Below the pieces are notes generated by a model. That model worked only from the letters and a program-made list of their open reading frames with translations. It did not search any database and was not told the origin of the DNA. The position numbers and the translations under genes were made by a program. From Bacillus pumilus (GTDB taxonomy: Bacteria > Bacillota > Bacilli > Bacillales > Bacillaceae): a stretch of 64,000 nucleotides of DNA. The DNA lies in contig NZ_CP101833.1 of assembly GCF_024498355.1 (NCBI RefSeq), positions 2,151,001 to 2,215,000 on the forward strand. The letters are read 5' to 3'. The first letter of the stretch is position 1, and each line of letters begins with the position of its first letter. Below are positions 9,056-20,358 of this stretch, in pieces.

Positions 9056-9107
9056 AAATCTCTTTTTCCTTATTTTATAACATGACGGGAGAGAAAGAAA
9101 GGGTAGA

Positions 9108-9138
9108 AAAAAACTGCCGGAAGATTCGCGGCAGTTTT
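9108..9138 (-). terminator. Terminator of spoIVB
   Basis: AAAAACTGCCG and CGCGGCAGTTTTT pair around GAAGATT, just after the spoIVB stop codon. The stem is followed by a T-rich run on the minus strand, so it separates spoIVB from the spo0A promoter. Confidence 0.88.
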
Positions 9139-9141
9139 TGA

Positions 9142-10419
9142 TCAGCTTGCTTTTTTGTTTTTTTGATAAAGATCGATTCCTGCTTCTGACAGCATCCATT
9201 CAATGTGTACGCCGTATCCGCTTGTCGGGTCATTGACGAATACGTGTGTGACAGCTCCAATGACTTTGCCATTTTGGATGATGGGGCTTCCGCTCATTCC
9301 TTGTACAATTCCGCCCGTTTTGTTTAATAATCGTTCATCTGTTATCTTCAGTACCATCCCTTTTGTGGCCGGGAATTTCTGCGGTGTTGTGCTGACGATT
9401 TTGATATCAAACTTCTCCACTTTATCATGGTCCACAACGGTTAAGATCTCTGCTGGACCTTCTTTTACTTCATTTGATAAAGCGACTGGAAGTGGTTTGT
9501 CCGCTACATGATTTTCGAGCTTTTCGGTTAATGTACCAAATATACCGAATGGACTATTGCGCGAGATATCACCTATCGTTTTTCGCTCGGAAGAAAACCT
9601 CGCCAGTTTTTCTCCAGGATTGCCTCCTGTGCCTTTTTCAATCGATGTGACGGTTGATCTGACAATTTCACCATTGTCGACAACGATTGGTTTTTTTGTA
9701 TCCATGTCAGAAATCACATGCCCAAGGGCACCATATTTTTTAGAAGATGGTTCAAAGAAGGTCATCGTTCCGATTCCTGCTGCGGAATCACGAATGTAAA
9801 GACCAATTCGATAGGTGCCTTCACTTGCATCTTTTGCGGGTGTTAATGTTGTTTGAAAGGTTTTATGATCTCTTTTTATGAGTAATTGAAGTGTTTCACC
9901 CGTTTTCCCAGCTTTCTGAATAAATGGGGTGAGGTCATTCATTTTCTCCATCTTTTGACCATTTATTTGAATGATCATATCCCCTGATTGAATGCCTGCG
10001 GCTTCACCTGGCGATTTTTTGCCGTCTGCTGTTGTGATTTGATGAAAACCTACAACGAGAACTCCGACAGAGTGGAGCTTGACGCCAATGGATTGTCCTC
10101 CAGGTATGACTTTTAATTCAGGGAGAACATCGACTTTTGTTTTCTTAATAGGAAATCCTTTAAAATCATAAACAATTTCGGCTTTCCCCGCCTTTTGTCC
10201 GGTTACTTCAAGCTGATTCTTTTTCTCTGAAAGACTAAAGGCTGGTGAAGAAGTATTGGCTGAGGCTTCAATCGATGTCTCAATTGAGTGCTTTTCTTTT
10301 TCAAATACAGCAACTTTTGTTGGAATGCTGATATATTCCTTCACTATGCTCATAAACCCTGTACTTATTAAAGAAACAAGGAGAATCACACCAATGGCTT
10401 TTCTCATCTTTTCGGGCAT
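9142..10419 (-). CDS. spoIVB: SpoIVB signalling serine peptidase (S55)
   Basis: This 425-residue protein is made in the forespore and secreted into the intermembrane space. There it cleaves SpoIVFA to trigger pro-sigma-K processing. An N-terminal membrane anchor (about residues 7-27) is followed by a PDZ domain (about 110-190; [19 protein letters not shown]). The S55 peptidase domain includes [16 protein letters not shown] and the catalytic serine in GMSGSP (S378). The C-terminus [18 protein letters not shown] is characteristic. Length and start match the B. subtilis protein. It lies between recN and spo0A as expected. Confidence 0.98.
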   Translation of the reverse strand: MPEKMRKAIGVILLVSLISTGFMSIVKEYISIPTKVAVFEKEKHSIETSIEASANTSSPAFSLSEKKNQLEVTGQKAGKAEIVYDFKGFPIKKTKVDVLPELKVIPGGQSIGVKLHSVGVLVVGFHQITTADGKKSPGEAAGIQSGDMIIQINGQKMEKMNDLTPFIQKAGKTGETLQLLIKRDHKTFQTTLTPAKDASEGTYRIGLYIRDSAAGIGTMTFFEPSSKKYGALGHVISDMDTKKPIVVDNGEIVRSTVTSIEKGTGGNPGEKLARFSSERKTIGDISRNSPFGIFGTLTEKLENHVADKPLPVALSNEVKEGPAEILTVVDHDKVEKFDIKIVSTTPQKFPATKGMVLKITDERLLNKTGGIVQGMSGSPIIQNGKVIGAVTHVFVNDPTSGYGVHIEWMLSEAGIDLYQKNKKAS

Positions 10420-10594
10420 TCATTTTTCACTCTCCTCGCTCCTTACCCACACCAGAACACTAATGTTTTGGCTACATCTATACTTTTGCCTTCTTCGCGA
10501 GGATTTATAACTGGCACATGTAGAAAATGATTGGATAAATTGATAAAAGAAAAAGACGATTTCATGCGTATATACAGCGAATTTTAGACAACAT

Positions 10595-10622
10595 AAAAAA
10601 GGCAGCTGGTCATTCAGCTACC
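10595..10622 (-). terminator. Terminator of recN
   Basis: GGTAGCTG and CAGCTGCC form a stem around AATGAC, followed by six T on the minus strand. The stem overlaps the recN stop codon, so the operon that ends with recN is insulated from spoIVB. Confidence 0.88.
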
Positions 10623-12351
10623 CTGTCGTTTTGACATCATTTGCTTGGTGCAATAATTCTTTTGCATGCTGTTTTGTCAGCTCAGTGACTTCCACACCTG
10701 CAATCATCCGGCCAATTTCACTCACTTTTTCTTCATGACTTAATGATTTGACATTCGTTAGTGTTCTGCCGGCTTTAGAGCGTTTAGAAATGAAAAGATG
10801 GGTATCAGCCATTGCAGCTACTTGGGGCAGATGTGTGATGCAGAGCACTTGTGATCCTGCCGCTACTTTATAAATTTTTTCGGCAATGGCCTGTGCGACC
10901 CTGCCGCTGACGCCTGTATCAACCTCATCGAAAATAATGGATGTGACTTCTTGTTTGGCTGAGAAAATACTCTTCACTGCCAGCATGACACGTGAAATTT
11001 CTCCACCGGAGGCTACTTTTGATAAAGATTTCATCGGTTCGCCTGGATTTGTAGAAATGACAAATTGTGCTTGGTCTATTCCGTTTTTTCCGAGCTGGAC
11101 AGGTTTTCCGTCTAAAAGGGGGCAGTCCGTGCTGCCAAAGGGCGCATAGCGAATGGCAAAAGCCGTATCAAAGGATGATTTCTCCATATACAAATCCTTT
11201 AACTCTGCTTGGATTTGCTTCGCTAGCTTTTTGGCCCATTTTTTACGAAGCTCTGACACGTTGAGTGCTTCCAGCAGTGCATCGCGGCTCATTGCATCCA
11301 GTTTGTTTTTGAGCGTTTGCAGGTGGCTGTCTCGATTTTGGATTTGATCTATTTCTTCTTCAATCTTAGCCGCATACTCCAAGATTTCTCCAACCGTTGC
11401 GCCATACTTTCGCTTTAACTGCTTCATTTCATTCAGCCTAGACTCAATAAAGTCAAGACGCGCCGGGTCGAATTCTAACTGATCCAGCATGCTGCGCATT
11501 TGGAAGGTAGAATCCTCTAATAAGTAATAGGAGTTCGAAACTTGCTCAGAAAGCTTTTTTAGATCATCATTGATCTCAGAAACCTGCTCTAGCTCGCTTG
11601 AAGCCATCCCAACCCAATCAAGCCCTCCTTGCTCATTGCGCAGGGCGTTATACGCGTTTTGAAGCGAGGAATAAATTTTTTCGTAGTTGCTGATTTGATG
11701 ACGTTCTTCCTGAAGCTTCTCATCTTCTCCCAGCTCTAATTGGGCCGCTTCAATCTCTTCCAGCTGAAATTGTAGTAAGTCTAAACGGTGCACCATTTCC
11801 TGCTCATTTTCTGACAGCTGTTTTAGCTTTTGAGCTGTCTTGGTATATTGATCATACGCTTCATGGTATTGTGATAAAGCAGGTACAATTTCTTCTGCCC
11901 CAAATTGATCAAGCAAATGCAAATGGTTTTCATCCTCCATCAACAGCTGATTATCGTGCTGTCCATGTATATCGAGCAAAAGCCGTCCTACTTCTCTCAG
12001 AAGAGAGATCGTGACAAGCTTGCCATTAATGCGGCAGATGCTTTTCCCGCTTTGATTCATATCACGGCGAAGAATCATCATTTCATCCGATGCATCAATT
12101 CCTTGCTCTTCGCATAGGTCAAATACAGGATGATCTGCCGGCACAAGAAAAAGCCCTTCCAGCTCTGCTTTTTTTTCACCGTAACGAACAAATTCAGATG
12201 ATCCTCTTCCCCCGACAAGAAGTGAGACAGCGTCAATCATGATAGATTTTCCGGCACCTGTTTCCCCTGTTAGAACCGTGAGTCCTTTTTCAAATGAAAC
12301 CGTTAACTCTTCAATGATTGCAAAGTTTTTAATGGTTAGTTCTGCTAACAC
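10618..12351 (-). CDS. recN: DNA repair protein RecN
   Basis: This 577-residue SMC-like ATPase acts early at double-strand breaks. Walker A is GETGAGKS (29-36). A long coiled coil fills the middle (about 150-370). The ABC signature KVASGGEISRVMLA and Walker B SIIFDEVDTGVSG lie near 430-480, followed by LCITHLPQVAAMAD. The start is GTG with GAGGTG 8 bases upstream, giving the same N-terminus (MLAEL) as B. subtilis RecN. It is 34 bases after ahrC and is the last gene of the folD-to-recN run. Confidence 0.98.
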   Translation of the reverse strand: MLAELTIKNFAIIEELTVSFEKGLTVLTGETGAGKSIMIDAVSLLVGGRGSSEFVRYGEKKAELEGLFLVPADHPVFDLCEEQGIDASDEMMILRRDMNQSGKSICRINGKLVTISLLREVGRLLLDIHGQHDNQLLMEDENHLHLLDQFGAEEIVPALSQYHEAYDQYTKTAQKLKQLSENEQEMVHRLDLLQFQLEEIEAAQLELGEDEKLQEERHQISNYEKIYSSLQNAYNALRNEQGGLDWVGMASSELEQVSEINDDLKKLSEQVSNSYYLLEDSTFQMRSMLDQLEFDPARLDFIESRLNEMKQLKRKYGATVGEILEYAAKIEEEIDQIQNRDSHLQTLKNKLDAMSRDALLEALNVSELRKKWAKKLAKQIQAELKDLYMEKSSFDTAFAIRYAPFGSTDCPLLDGKPVQLGKNGIDQAQFVISTNPGEPMKSLSKVASGGEISRVMLAVKSIFSAKQEVTSIIFDEVDTGVSGRVAQAIAEKIYKVAAGSQVLCITHLPQVAAMADTHLFISKRSKAGRTLTNVKSLSHEEKVSEIGRMIAGVEVTELTKQHAKELLHQANDVKTTG

Positions 12352-12385
12352 TCATTTGACACCTCTTTTTGTAAACCTGATCTCT

Positions 12386-12835
12386 TTATAGAAGCTCTAA
12401 AATTTTGGTCGAAACTGTATCCGTATCATCTGGTGTGCGGCAAATAATCAAAATGGTATCATCTCCGCAAATGGTTCCCATAATTTCTTCCCAATCTAAA
12501 TTATCCATTAAAGCACCGATGGCCTGAGCATTACCTGGCATTGTTTTCAGGACGATTAAATGGCTGGCAGCATCCATCTTAATAAATGCATCCATTAGTG
12601 AACGCTTCAGTTTTGACAGCGGGTTAAACCGCTGATCCGCAGGAAGGCTGTATTTATACGTTCCATTGTTCGTCGGTACTTTCACTAAATGTAACTCTTT
12701 AATATCTCTTGATACAGTCGCCTGTGTGATGTTATGACCATCGGATTTCAATATATCGACTAATTCATCTTGTGTTTCTATCTCTTGGCTTGCTATGATT
12801 TCTCTAATCTTAATATGCCTCTGACCTTTATTCAT
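12386..12835 (-). CDS. ahrC: Arginine repressor AhrC/ArgR
   Basis: This 149-residue ArgR-family regulator represses arginine synthesis and activates catabolism when arginine binds. The N-terminal winged helix (1-70) has the Ser-Arg motif in [15 protein letters not shown], which reads the ARG box. The C-terminal hexamer and arginine-binding domain contains [11 protein letters not shown] and [14 protein letters not shown]. It has an ATG start with a G-rich ribosome site. It lies between tlyA and recN as in other bacilli. Confidence 0.97.
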   Translation of the reverse strand: MNKGQRHIKIREIIASQEIETQDELVDILKSDGHNITQATVSRDIKELHLVKVPTNNGTYKYSLPADQRFNPLSKLKRSLMDAFIKMDAASHLIVLKTMPGNAQAIGALMDNLDWEEIMGTICGDDTILIICRTPDDTDTVSTKILELL

Positions 12836-12952
12836 TTTGACCCCCCTAGGCGTTTGATTCTCATTTGTCTTTACGTTCTATGTTATATGATGCACACTTC
12901 AAAAAACAAGCATTACGTGAGAAACTGTCGATTCTCGTCTTTTGTCCATGTA

Positions 12953-12984
12953 AAAAGGAATAATAGCGAGCTATTATTCCTTTT
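12953..12984. terminator. Perfect 15-bp stem terminator after tlyA
   Basis: AAAAGGAATAATAGC and its exact complement surround a 2-base loop, 12 bases after the tlyA stop. Both sides end in A/T runs. It could attenuate read-through into ahrC and recN. Confidence 0.8.
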
Positions 12985-12996
12985 GTTTGAATGATC

Positions 12997-13851
12997 TCAT
13001 GTGTCAGCGGGCTCAGGACTGTTTTTCTTTTCTTTCAATACGGAATGGGCTTCCTTGACCACTTTCTCAAGTTCAGAAGCCGGAAGTGCCGCATTCTCCT
13101 CTTGATCAGGATGAAGCACCAAATGAAGCAGGAATTCAATATTCCCATCTCCACCAGTGATTGGTGAAAAAGAAACATCCTTTACGTCATAGCCTTCTTT
13201 TGCAGCAAATTGATTCATTTCTTCTAGCACACCGAGGTGGACAGATGGATCACGCACGATGCCTTTTTTTCCGACAAGCTCTCTGCCTGCTTCAAATTGG
13301 GGCTTGACGAGCGCGATACAGTCACCGCCTGGGACAAGAATATGCTTTAAAGCCGGAAGAATAAGTTTGAGTGAAATAAAAGATACATCAATCGACGCAA
13401 CCTCTGGCAATCCTTCAGTAAAATCAGCTGGGACGGAATGGCGAAAATTGGTGCGTTCCATCACGATCACTCGGTCATCCTGCCTTAATTTCCACGCAAG
13501 CTGATTGTAGCCAACATCAACAGCGTATGATTTGACCGCTCCATTTTGGAGTGCACAATCTGTGAATCCGCCTGTTGATGAGCCGATATCGATCAGCAAT
13601 TTCCCTTCAACTGTTAAGTCAAATTCTTTTAGCGCTTTTTCAAGTTTTAACCCGCCGCGGCTCACATATTTCAAGGGATTCCCCTTCACAGTGAGCGGTG
13701 TATCACGAGCGATTTTCTCTCCTGGTTTATCTAAACGGTTCTCATTTGAGTAAACAATCCCTGCCATGATGGCACGCTTTGCTTTCTCTCTCGTTTCCAT
13801 TAGTCCTTGTTCGACTAATAAAACGTCAAGTCGTTCTTTCTTTGATGTCAT
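12997..13851 (-). CDS. yqxC: TlyA-family rRNA methyltransferase / hemolysin-like protein
   Basis: This 284-residue protein has an N-terminal S4 RNA-binding domain (about 4-65; [21 protein letters not shown] cut here at family-typical residues). An FtsJ-type methyltransferase domain with the SAM motif [11 protein letters not shown] lies near residue 87. The TlyA family methylates the 2'-OH of rRNA nucleotides; the exact target here is inferred. The ATG overlaps the dxs stop by four bases, so the two are translationally coupled. B. subtilis YqxC occupies the same place. Confidence 0.93.
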   Translation of the reverse strand: MTSKKERLDVLLVEQGLMETREKAKRAIMAGIVYSNENRLDKPGEKIARDTPLTVKGNPLKYVSRGGLKLEKALKEFDLTVEGKLLIDIGSSTGGFTDCALQNGAVKSYAVDVGYNQLAWKLRQDDRVIVMERTNFRHSVPADFTEGLPEVASIDVSFISLKLILPALKHILVPGGDCIALVKPQFEAGRELVGKKGIVRDPSVHLGVLEEMNQFAAKEGYDVKDVSFSPITGGDGNIEFLLHLVLHPDQEENAALPASELEKVVKEAHSVLKEKKNSPEPADT

Positions 13852-15749
13852 GATCCAATTCCTTTTCTTGGTGCTGCGGGAAGCAGGGTACGTAAAGTTT
13901 CAGCAACCTGCGCTTTCGTCAGACCAATTTCTTCAAGCAGGGCATCGACACTTCCATGCTCAATAAATTCATCTGGAATGCCCATACGTTCTACCTTTAT
14001 ATGTGACGCTTTCTTGTCGTGTATATATTCTAATACGCTGCTTCCAAATCCACCTTGGAGAACAGCTTCTTCAATCGTTAAAATCGGAATGTCTTCAGAC
14101 AGTATTTCATTTAGCATCTGTTCATCAAGGGGCTTAATGAAACGAGCATTGACGACACGAATTGATTTCCCTTCTTTTTGCAGTTCCTCTGCTGCTTGCA
14201 GCGCCATTTTAATGGTCGTACCGAATGTTAAAATCACGGCATCCTTCCCTGGACGAAGAACTTCCCATGAGCCAATCGGAATGGTTTTCAGCTGTTCATC
14301 CATTTTGACGCCGAGTCCATTTCCGCGCGGGAATCGCATCGCAATAGGACCGCCATCATATTGAATGGCTGTATTGACCATATGCTGTCCTTCATTTTCA
14401 TCCTTTGGCATCATCAGAACCATATTCGGCATATGGCGCATGAAAGCAATATCAAACACACCTTGATGCGTTTCTCCATCTGCACCGACAAGGCCCGCAC
14501 GGTCAATTCCGATAAACACATTGAGGTTCTGACGACAAATGTCATGCAGCACTTGATCATAGGCTCTTTGAAGGAAAGTTGAGTAAATTGCTAAGAATGG
14601 CTTCATATCCTGCGTTGCAAGCCCAGCCGCCATTGTGGCTGCGTGCTGCTCTGCAATCCCTACATCAAACATTCGCTCTGGAAATTCCTTTGCAAACCCT
14701 TCAAGTTTTGAGCCAACAGGCATCGCAGGCGTAATGGCAACAATTCGTTCATCTTCCCGCGCCAGCTTTCTGACGGTTTCACTGACTAGACCACTCCATG
14801 ACGGAGCCGCTGCTGTCGGTTTCACAAAATCACCTGTATCGATTTTGTATGGACCTGTGCCGTGCCAAGTTCCGATTTTATCAGATTCTGCCGGCTTATA
14901 GCCTTTTCCTTTTTTCGTGATGACATGCAGGAGAACAGGACCTTTCGTTTTCTTTGCATATTCAAGATTTTCAAAAAGATCTTCATAGGAATGTCCATCT
15001 ACAGGACCTAAGTAGGTGAAGCCCATTTCCTCAAAGAACATGCCAGACACAAGTAAATATTTCAGGCTGTCTTTAATACGCTCTGCTGTTGCAGCTAGCT
15101 TCCCGCCTACGGCTGGAATGCGCTTGAATAAGTATTCGAGCTCGTCCTTTACCCATTGATATTTACCAGCTGTACGCAGTCTGCCAAGCATTGTGTGAAT
15201 GGCACCAACGTTTGGTGCAATACTCATTTCATTGTCGTTTAATATGACAATCATGTCTTTCTTTTCATCACCGATATGATTCAGCGCTTCTAACGCCATA
15301 CCGCCGGTTAACGCACCATCTCCGATAACCGGAAGAATATATTCATCTGTTCCTTTGATATCCCGCGCTGCCGCCATACCCATCGCGCCAGATAATGAGG
15401 TTGAACTGTGACCCGTCTCCCATACATCATGTTCACTTTCATTTCGTTTAGGAAAACCGCAAAGTCCTTTATATTGACGAAGTGTATCAAACTCCGCACC
15501 TCTCCCAGTTAACAGCTTGTGAACGTAAGACTGATGTCCAACATCCCAAAGGAATTTGTCTTTCGGGCTGTCAAATACTTTGTGAAGTGCAACAGTGAGT
15601 TCAACAACACCTAGGTTCGGACCGATGTGCCCGCCAGAGTTAGCTAATGACTCAATTAAAAACATGCGAATGTCAGCACTAAGCTCCTCTAATTCTGCAT
15701 TTGACATTCCTTTTAGAAACGTTGGATTTTTTATAGATAAAAGATCCAA
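13848..15749 (-). CDS. dxs: 1-deoxy-D-xylulose-5-phosphate synthase
   Basis: This 633-residue thiamine-diphosphate enzyme condenses pyruvate and glyceraldehyde-3-phosphate, the first step of the MEP isoprenoid pathway. It has [19 protein letters not shown] near residue 40, the ThDP motif [15 protein letters not shown] near 155-170 and the transketolase-like pyrimidine domain with [15 protein letters not shown] near 430. Length equals B. subtilis Dxs. The start is TTG. The 151-base gap to ispA upstream contains a small palindrome, AAACTGTTTACAGTTT. Confidence 0.98.
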   Translation of the reverse strand: MDLLSIKNPTFLKGMSNAELEELSADIRMFLIESLANSGGHIGPNLGVVELTVALHKVFDSPKDKFLWDVGHQSYVHKLLTGRGAEFDTLRQYKGLCGFPKRNESEHDVWETGHSSTSLSGAMGMAAARDIKGTDEYILPVIGDGALTGGMALEALNHIGDEKKDMIVILNDNEMSIAPNVGAIHTMLGRLRTAGKYQWVKDELEYLFKRIPAVGGKLAATAERIKDSLKYLLVSGMFFEEMGFTYLGPVDGHSYEDLFENLEYAKKTKGPVLLHVITKKGKGYKPAESDKIGTWHGTGPYKIDTGDFVKPTAAAPSWSGLVSETVRKLAREDERIVAITPAMPVGSKLEGFAKEFPERMFDVGIAEQHAATMAAGLATQDMKPFLAIYSTFLQRAYDQVLHDICRQNLNVFIGIDRAGLVGADGETHQGVFDIAFMRHMPNMVLMMPKDENEGQHMVNTAIQYDGGPIAMRFPRGNGLGVKMDEQLKTIPIGSWEVLRPGKDAVILTFGTTIKMALQAAEELQKEGKSIRVVNARFIKPLDEQMLNEILSEDIPILTIEEAVLQGGFGSSVLEYIHDKKASHIKVERMGIPDEFIEHGSVDALLEEIGLTKAQVAETLRTLLPAAPRKGIGS

Positions 15750-15900
15750 TCAGGATCAACTCGCTTTCAACAAAATTTCTACATACATATATAATGCCTT
15801 ATTCCTATGAAAACCCGTGAAGGAATAAGAGTTGTCTCATCATAATAAACTGTTTACAGTTTACCACAATTGCTCGAGGACCCTCAAATCTAGGCTGTTT

Positions 15901-16794
15901 TTAATGATCTCTTGAGGCAATCAGATCACATAAATCATGCAACAATTGCTGCTCTAACGTAAGATTTGAGACAATTTCTTTTGCACGTGTGATGTGTTCA
16001 TTTAGTTTTTCTTTTGCGCCTGAAAGCGTTAATAAAGAAGGATATGTTGACTTTTCATTTGCTGTATCGGAGCCGACCCGTTTTCCTATCTTTTCTTCGC
16101 TTCCTTCGAGATCTAAAATATCATCACGGATTTGAAAAGCAATGCCAATATGATAGCTGAATTCTCTCAAGTTTTCGATATCGTCATCAGGTGCACCTGC
16201 CAGCATCGCACCTGCTGCCACGCTGAAGGTCAGAAGCTTTCCTGTTTTCCGGGCGTGAATGGATTCTAATTCAGCAAGAGGTATTTGTTGTTTTTGCTCT
16301 GCTTCCATATCATCAAATTGACCGCCAACCATTCCAAGCGCACCTGCTGATTTCACAAGTTCATCTATAATTCTGAGCTTTTGATCAGCGGATATATTGT
16401 CAGATAGTTGCGATGTAATCAGGCGGAAGCTTTCGGTTAAAAGCGCATCGCCTGCAAGAACCGCTGTTGCTTCTCCATATACTTTATGGTTGGTCGGCTT
16501 TCCTCTGCGAAGATCGTCGTCATCCATGCATGGAAGGTCGTCATGAATCAATGAATATGTATGAATCATTTCCACTGCGCAGCCAACAGGTATTCCATCT
16601 TTTTCACTTTTTCCATAGGCATTTAAAAGAGCAAGGACGAGGACAGGACGAAGCCTCTTTCCGCCTGCTTTTAAAGAATAAAGCATAGAGGATTTCAAGT
16701 CTTCTGGAATATGCAATTCCTGAACATATGTAAATAAATAATCTTCGATTGCCTGTTTTCGTGTTGTCAAAAAATCATTTAAATTACTTGTCAC
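15901..16794 (-). CDS. ispA: Farnesyl diphosphate synthase
   Basis: This 297-residue polyprenyl synthase makes geranyl and farnesyl diphosphate. The first aspartate-rich motif is [20 protein letters not shown] near residues 80-100; the second is [12 protein letters not shown] near 225. I chose the GTG start because GGAGG lies 9 bases before it, giving MTSNLNDF. The ATG two codons earlier is only three bases from the ribosome site. Its start overlaps the xseB stop region by about ten bases. It feeds undecaprenol, quinone and heme side-chain synthesis. Confidence 0.97.
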   Translation of the reverse strand: MTSNLNDFLTTRKQAIEDYLFTYVQELHIPEDLKSSMLYSLKAGGKRLRPVLVLALLNAYGKSEKDGIPVGCAVEMIHTYSLIHDDLPCMDDDDLRRGKPTNHKVYGEATAVLAGDALLTESFRLITSQLSDNISADQKLRIIDELVKSAGALGMVGGQFDDMEAEQKQQIPLAELESIHARKTGKLLTFSVAAGAMLAGAPDDDIENLREFSYHIGIAFQIRDDILDLEGSEEKIGKRVGSDTANEKSTYPSLLTLSGAKEKLNEHITRAKEIVSNLTLEQQLLHDLCDLIASRDH

Positions 16795-17044
16795 CAGCAT
16801 CTGCCTCCTTTACTGAAAAAGGAGCCAGCTCACCGTCCTCTTTTAAAATGAAATCCATTTGCTTTTCAACATGCTGTAATTTTTCATGACAAAGCTTTGA
16901 AAGTGCCATGCCTTCTTGGAAATAATGGATGGCTTGCTCAAGCGGTACATCTCCCTCTTCGAGCTTCCCAACAATGTCTTCAAGACCTTTCATGGCCTCT
17001 TCAAAAGTCATTTGTTCTTCTTTTTGTTTATTTGATTCTGTCAT
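16784..17044 (-). CDS. xseB: Exodeoxyribonuclease VII small subunit
   Basis: This 86-residue helical protein has the family core [27 protein letters not shown] and [15 protein letters not shown]. It pairs with XseA in the nuclease that trims single-stranded DNA. The ATG overlaps the xseA stop by four bases (ATGA), so the subunits are translationally coupled. The C-terminus overlaps the start of ispA. Confidence 0.96.
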   Translation of the reverse strand: MTESNKQKEEQMTFEEAMKGLEDIVGKLEEGDVPLEQAIHYFQEGMALSKLCHEKLQHVEKQMDFILKEDGELAPFSVKEADAGDK

Positions 17045-18387
17045 GATGATTGTCCCTCCTTCTCAATAACCTCACAAATAAGACGTCCATCCTTCATTGT
17101 AATGGTTAGCTGATCCTTCGTATCTACTTGGTTCACACTTTTAATCAGTGCATCTTCTTTATAGGCTAAACTGTAGCCTCTTTCCATCACTTGAAGCGGA
17201 TTTAATGCATTTAGTTTACCAAGAACAGATTGGAACTGCGAATGAATTGTTTTCATTTGCACATTCATACTGCGGATGAGTTGATCTGTTTCATTGGCGT
17301 GACGTTTTTTCGCCTGAAGCAGCTGCTCTTTTGGATGAAGCGGTTTAAGTCTGTATGTCTGGCGGTCAAGCTGACTGCGTTTTTGTTCAATTTGTCTCGT
17401 CAGCTGTTTTTGAAAACGATCAAATACCATATCGAATTGCTGCTCTTTTTGCTCTTGTAATCGCTTTGGAAAACGGAAGGCATAAGAGGATTGAAGCGCC
17501 ACAAGACGGTCCTTCGCTTGTGAAGTTCGATTCTTTACGGCCCTTGTTAACCGAATGTCGATCGATTTGATTCGTTCAATTAAATCGGCCGTGCTTGGAA
17601 CAGCTAGCTCGGCTGCTCCTGTTGGTGTGGGTGCTCTCATGTCTGCAGTAAAATCACTGATCGTAAAGTCCGTTTCGTGCCCAACTGCAGAAATGACTGG
17701 AATGTCTGATGCGAAGATCGCTCTTGCGACTGCTTCTTCATTAAAGGCCCAAAGTTCTTCAATCGAACCTCCTCCTCTTCCGACAATCAAGACATCGCAG
17801 ATCTGTTTTTCATTTGCTTCTTTGATCCGCTCAACGATTGAACGGGTGGCATTTTCACCTTGGACTAACGCCGGAAGCACAATGATCTTGGCCTGCTGAT
17901 AGCGCCGGTTGATGGTTGTAATGACATCTCGAACAGCCGCTCCTGTTGGGGATGTAATCACACCAACGACTTCTGGATATTCAGGAATTGGTTTTTTATA
18001 GCGCGCATCAAATAAGCCTTCACTTGCTAGCTTTTTCTTCAGCTCTTCATAAGCAAGATGAAGAGCACCAACACCATCAGGCTGCATTTCTTTAGCATAT
18101 AATTGATAGTTGCCGCTTGGTTCATATACTTGAATCCCGCCGCGTACAAACACTTTCATCCCGCTCTTTGGTGAAAAAGGCAGCTTGGAAGCGGAGCGCT
18201 GGAACATGACAGCTTGCATGCGGGCGTTTTCATCTTTCAAGGTGAAGTAAACATGACCTCTTGAATGAATCTTCACATTGGATAACTCACCTTTGATCCA
18301 AATATCTTCTAAGTGAGGGTCCACATCAAATTTTCTTTTTATGTATTTTGTAAGGGCTGTGACCGTCACAAAGGCTTTTTCACTCAT
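17041..18387 (-). CDS. xseA: Exodeoxyribonuclease VII large subunit
   Basis: This 448-residue protein starts with an OB-fold (about 5-100: [20 protein letters not shown] and [14 protein letters not shown]). The catalytic domain includes [32 protein letters not shown] residues and [26 protein letters not shown] near 235-270. A long coiled coil follows. I start at the ATG after GGAGGA, which gives MSEKAFVTV. An upstream in-frame ATG would add ten acidic residues without a better ribosome site. Confidence 0.97.
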   Translation of the reverse strand: MSEKAFVTVTALTKYIKRKFDVDPHLEDIWIKGELSNVKIHSRGHVYFTLKDENARMQAVMFQRSASKLPFSPKSGMKVFVRGGIQVYEPSGNYQLYAKEMQPDGVGALHLAYEELKKKLASEGLFDARYKKPIPEYPEVVGVITSPTGAAVRDVITTINRRYQQAKIIVLPALVQGENATRSIVERIKEANEKQICDVLIVGRGGGSIEELWAFNEEAVARAIFASDIPVISAVGHETDFTISDFTADMRAPTPTGAAELAVPSTADLIERIKSIDIRLTRAVKNRTSQAKDRLVALQSSYAFRFPKRLQEQKEQQFDMVFDRFQKQLTRQIEQKRSQLDRQTYRLKPLHPKEQLLQAKKRHANETDQLIRSMNVQMKTIHSQFQSVLGKLNALNPLQVMERGYSLAYKEDALIKSVNQVDTKDQLTITMKDGRLICEVIEKEGQSS

Positions 18388-18457
18388 GACGTATTCCTCC
18401 TCTTCAAAAACGCACATTCATCCACCGGCAGCATGCAGGTGGATGAATGGATAAAGC

Positions 18458-19309
18458 TTATGCTAATGTACGTTTTGCTGATTTAACCGTATTATGTGCA
18501 AGCATCGTAATCGTCATTGGACCGACTCCGCCAGGGACTGGTGTGATATAAGAAGCTTTTTCTTTCGCCTCTTCAAAATCAACATCCCCTACAAGCTTCC
18601 CAGTATCTAAACGATTGACTCCTACATCGATGACAATAGCGCCTTCTTTAATTTGGTCAGCTTTAATAAAGTTTGCTCGACCGACGGCAACAACTAAAAT
18701 GTCCGCTTTTAACGTATGTTCTGAAATATTGGCCGTTCTTGAATGACAGTATGTGACGGTTGCATGTTCGTTTAACAGTAATTGTCCAACTGGTTTGCCG
18801 ACAATATTGCTTCGTCCTACAACAACCACTTCTTTTCCAGAAAGATTGACACCTGTTTTGTTTAACAGTTCAACAATACCTGCAGGTGTACAAGGAAGAA
18901 ATGTATCTTCCCCTAGTAGCATTTTCCCGATATTTAACGGATGAAAACCATCTACATCTTTCTCTGGTGAAATACGTTCAATGACGGCTTTTTCAGAAAT
19001 GTGTTTCGGCAGTGGAAGTTGAACAAGAATCCCGTGGAATTGATCGTTCGCATTGTACTGATCAATCAGCTGAAGCAATTCCTCTTCTGTTAAAGAAGCA
19101 TCTAAATGATCAAGTTGAAAATGCATGCCCATTGCTTCTGCCGCTTTTTTCTTCCCGCGTACGTAAGAAAGTGACGCCGGATCATCACCGATTAGAATAA
19201 CGGCAAGACCAGGTGTGACTCCTTTTTGTTTTAGCTCTTCTACTTCTTTTGCTAATTGTTCACGCTTTTCTTTTGCTGTTTCTTTCCCATCGATGATTGT
19301 TGCTGTCAT
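18458..19309 (-). CDS. folD: Methylenetetrahydrofolate dehydrogenase / cyclohydrolase
   Basis: This 283-residue bifunctional enzyme interconverts 5,10-methylene-, methenyl- and 10-formyl-tetrahydrofolate. Family signatures are [15 protein letters not shown], with the catalytic lysine in the GKKK run, and [12 protein letters not shown] near residue 95. The NADP-binding Rossmann part holds [17 protein letters not shown], and the C-terminus has [17 protein letters not shown]. It is 11 bases after nusB and 70 bases before xseA. Confidence 0.98.
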   Translation of the reverse strand: MTATIIDGKETAKEKREQLAKEVEELKQKGVTPGLAVILIGDDPASLSYVRGKKKAAEAMGMHFQLDHLDASLTEEELLQLIDQYNANDQFHGILVQLPLPKHISEKAVIERISPEKDVDGFHPLNIGKMLLGEDTFLPCTPAGIVELLNKTGVNLSGKEVVVVGRSNIVGKPVGQLLLNEHATVTYCHSRTANISEHTLKADILVVAVGRANFIKADQIKEGAIVIDVGVNRLDTGKLVGDVDFEEAKEKASYITPVPGGVGPMTITMLAHNTVKSAKRTLA

Positions 19310-19320
19310 GTCGAATCCTC

Positions 19321-19716
19321 CTATTGCTGCTTTAGGTCGTTTTTAATGTTTGAAAGTACACCATTTACAAATTTCGGTGCTTTATCATCACCGAATAATT
19401 TGGCCAGTTCAATGGCTTCATTCATTGAAACACTAGCCGGGATGTCATCTTGATACACCATTTCGTACACAGACAGCCTTAAAATGGCTCTATCTACGTT
19501 CGCAATACGATCGAGTTTCCAATTCACAAGGTGCTGCGAGATCATGTCATCGAGCTTGTCCTTTTGTTCAAGCACACCGAAAACCAGTTCCTCGAAAAAA
19601 GGATCTGATTCTTGTTCATCCAGCGCATGTGTAATGGCCTCTTTTGGATCAATATTGCTGACATCAATTTGAAATAATGTTTGTAGCGCCTTTTCTCTTG
19701 CAGTTCTTCTTTTCAT
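19321..19716 (-). CDS. nusB: Transcription antitermination factor NusB
   Basis: This 131-residue all-helical protein begins with the RNA-binding patch [18 protein letters not shown] and ends with [21 protein letters not shown], both diagnostic. NusB with NusE (S10) binds boxA RNA and supports rRNA antitermination. It has an ATG start and heads the nusB-folD run after the terminator that follows yqhY. Confidence 0.97.
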   Translation of the reverse strand: MKRRTAREKALQTLFQIDVSNIDPKEAITHALDEQESDPFFEELVFGVLEQKDKLDDMISQHLVNWKLDRIANVDRAILRLSVYEMVYQDDIPASVSMNEAIELAKLFGDDKAPKFVNGVLSNIKNDLKQQ

Positions 19717-19879
19717 TATTTACTCCTTTAACCACTTTATCCGCTTGTCGTTAAGCCATACAGAGATCATAACATATTTTGACCGTGGTCGCACCAAGAT
19801 CCATGCGGGCTGTGGCGAAAAACGAATAAATCAACACGTGACGTAATCAATATTCGGAACTTACCCAAAAATGGGCTTT

Positions 19880-19910
19880 AAAAAACCAAAGAGGCGATGC
19901 CTCCTTGGTT
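19880..19910 (-). terminator. Terminator after yqhY
   Basis: AACCAAGGAGGC and GCCTCTTTGGTT form a stem around AT, followed by six T on the minus strand. It lies just past the yqhY stop and separates accBC-yqhY from nusB. Confidence 0.88.
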
Positions 19911-19925
19911 TCACTTGAACCCTTT

Positions 19926-20333
19926 TTACACTTCTTGATCTACTTCACCCTCAGGTGCTTTTGTATCAAATTGAATGCCAACGACATGAATGTTGATTTC
20001 ATTAATCGTTAAGGCAGTCATGTTCAAAAGGGTTTGACGGATATTTTCTTGAACAGCAGTGGATACCTTTGGAATGGATAGGCCAAATTCAACCACACAA
20101 TATACATCAATTGTGATGCCTTCATCAGAGACATCTACTTTTACACCTTTACGGTGATTTTTCTTACCAAAGCGTTCTGCTACATCAGCAGCGAAATTGC
20201 CGCGCATTTCGGCAATTCCTTCGACCTCTGAAGCGGCGATCCCAGCAATGACTTCAATCACTTCTGGCGCAATTTGCACTTTTCCCAATTGATCTTCATC
20301 AAGGTTCATCTCAAGCAAATTGTTTTCTGACAC
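19926..20333 (-). CDS. yqhY: Asp23/Gls24 family protein YqhY
   Basis: This 135-residue protein has the Asp23 core GKVQIAPEVIEVIAGIAASEVEGIAEMRG and EINIHVVGIQF. The family is abundant in Firmicutes. In B. subtilis YqhY is encoded beside accBC and has been linked to control of acetyl-CoA carboxylase activity (family knowledge). The GTG start has GGAGG 9 bases upstream; an ATG two codons earlier is only four bases away. It follows accC by 25 bases, consistent with one operon. Confidence 0.93.
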   Translation of the reverse strand: MSENNLLEMNLDEDQLGKVQIAPEVIEVIAGIAASEVEGIAEMRGNFAADVAERFGKKNHRKGVKVDVSDEGITIDVYCVVEFGLSIPKVSTAVQENIRQTLLNMTALTINEINIHVVGIQFDTKAPEGEVDQEV

Positions 20334-20358
20334 GATCATTCACCTCCGAAAGCTGTTA